DNA from: Planctomycetota bacterium | Lineage (GTDB): Bacteria; Planctomycetota; UBA1135; UBA2386 | NCBI GenBank assembly: GCA_016793305.1 | Contig: JAEUHU010000381.1 | Coordinates: 1 to 7,375, forward strand | Direction of reading: 5' to 3' | DNA length: 7,375 nucleotides | Shown: in pieces, positions 6,972-7,375 of the stretch | How the letters are laid out: every line of letters begins with the position of its first letter | How positions within the stretch are numbered: the first letter of the stretch is position 1 | Notes under the pieces: model-generated | Database searches by the model: none | What the model saw: the letters and a program-made list of their open reading frames with translations, nothing else | What the model was told of the DNA's origin: nothing | Made by a program: the position numbers and the translations under genes

Positions 6972-7003
6972 TCCGCACCGAGCGCATGGACGCTCGGTGC
7001 GGG
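6972..7003 (+). terminator. Perfect 12-bp stem hairpin, probable terminator
   Basis: CCGCACCGAGCG (6973-6984), 6-base loop CATGGA, CGCTCGGTGCGG (6991-7002): a perfect inverted repeat, extendable by one U-G pair, starting 19 bases after the stop of the propeller gene. The following bases are GC-rich with no U-tract, so it is either a U-less terminator or a 3'-end stabiliser. Its position between two plus-strand genes supports an end of transcription unit. Confidence 0.7.
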
Positions 7004-7023
7004 CCTCCCGGTCGCGGCGTCGT

Positions 7024-7043
7024 GGCGGGCGATCCTCGCCGCC
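7024..7043 (+). other. Imperfect hairpin just upstream of the phosphodiesterase start
   Basis: GGCG-g-GCGA (7024-7032), loop UCC, UCGC-CGCC (7036-7043): an 8-bp stem with one bulged G, ending 14 bases before GTG 7058. No Shine-Dalgarno sequence is visible there, so the leader may be structured or the gene may be translated without SD pairing. It may also be chance in GC-rich DNA. Confidence 0.25.
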
Positions 7044-7057
7044 GGCACACTGCGCAC

Positions 7058-7375
7058 GTGAAGCTGCTCGTCATCCTGGCCGTCGGCCTGCGCCCGAAGG
7101 ACCTCGCCCACGCCCCGGTGCTGCGTGGCCTCGGCGCGCACGGCTTCGCGGCCCCGCTCGACACGGTGTTCCCGGCGGTCACCTGCACCGTGCAGGCATC
7201 GTTCCTGACCGGTCTGCAGCCGCGCGAGCACGGAGCGGTCGGCAACGGCTGGTACTTCCGCGAGCTGGCGCAGGTGATGCTGTGGCGGCAGCAGAACCAG
7301 CTGGTGCACGGCGAGAAGCTCTACGAAGCGGCCGCGCGACGCTTCGGCACGCGCACGGCGAAGCTGTTCTGGTGG
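7058..7375 (+). CDS. Nucleotide pyrophosphatase/phosphodiesterase-type enzyme (alkaline phosphatase superfamily), 3' end missing
   Basis: 106 codons are visible, open to the right edge. GTG 7058 is chosen because the protein reads VKLLVILAVGL from there, matching the first beta-strand of type I phosphodiesterases; an in-frame GTG at 7022 exists but would add residues without family character. No SD is seen. The segment PAVTCTVQASFLTG (39-52) aligns without gaps to the nucleophile loop of NPP enzymes (PSLTFPNHYTLVTG type), making Thr42 the predicted nucleophile. PREHGAVGNGWYFREL, MLWRQQNQLVHGEKLY and KLFWW follow, the pattern of a particular bacterial subfamily usually annotated alkaline phosphatase family protein. 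The first metal-binding Asp of the family (DG) is replaced by Val9-Gly10. Such enzymes cleave phosphate diesters or pyrophosphates using two metal ions; the substrate here is unknown. There is no signal peptide, so it is probably cytoplasmic. About two thirds or more of the protein is likely outside the window. Confidence 0.88.
   Translation, partial: MKLLVILAVGLRPKDLAHAPVLRGLGAHGFAAPLDTVFPAVTCTVQASFLTGLQPREHGAVGNGWYFRELAQVMLWRQQNQLVHGEKLYEAAARRFGTRTAKLFWW

Overview
The window is GC-rich DNA (about two thirds GC or more by eye; codon third positions almost all G or C) from a bacterium that is most likely a planctomycete of an uncultured or poorly studied lineage. Three things suggest this: a pair of very large CRTAC1-type FG-GAP/ASPIC-UnbV proteins, a secreted seven-repeat beta-propeller protein whose last ~130 residues resemble a C-terminal module I recall from many exported planctomycete proteins, and sparse Shine-Dalgarno use with long single-gene spacers. 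The assignment comes from recall of protein families, not from a search.

Layout, all on the plus strand: (1) from the left edge to 2683, the 3' part of a giant double-propeller protein in which an FG-GAP + ASPIC/UnbV unit is followed by a second seven-motif FG-GAP unit and a second ASPIC/UnbV-like tail; (2) 2680-4857, a complete lipoprotein with an N-terminal helical (TPR-like) domain, seven FG-GAP calcium loops and an ASPIC/UnbV domain, starting inside the stop codon of gene 1 (ATGA) behind a strong ribosome-binding site; (3) 4858-5333, a 476-base spacer with a doubtful 70-residue ORF, several small hairpins and a 12-bp direct repeat; (4) 5334-6953, a complete exported beta-propeller protein; (5) a perfect 12-bp stem hairpin at 6973-7002, the probable terminator; (6) 7058 to the right edge, the 5' end of a nucleotide pyrophosphatase/phosphodiesterase-type (alkaline phosphatase superfamily) enzyme starting at GTG.

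Genes 1 and 2 are almost certainly one operon, translationally coupled, and make two calcium-binding propeller proteins for the cell envelope or exterior. Their ligand is unknown. The propeller gene at 5334 looks like a separate unit with its own leader and terminator. The phosphodiesterase gene begins a further unit and is probably unrelated to the others. There is no tRNA, rRNA, CRISPR array, transposase or obvious prophage gene. The points most worth a second look are the coupled pair of propeller proteins, the lineage-type C-terminal module of the third gene, the missing first metal-binding Asp in the phosphodiesterase, and the repeat-and-hairpin-bearing spacer with its orphan ORF.
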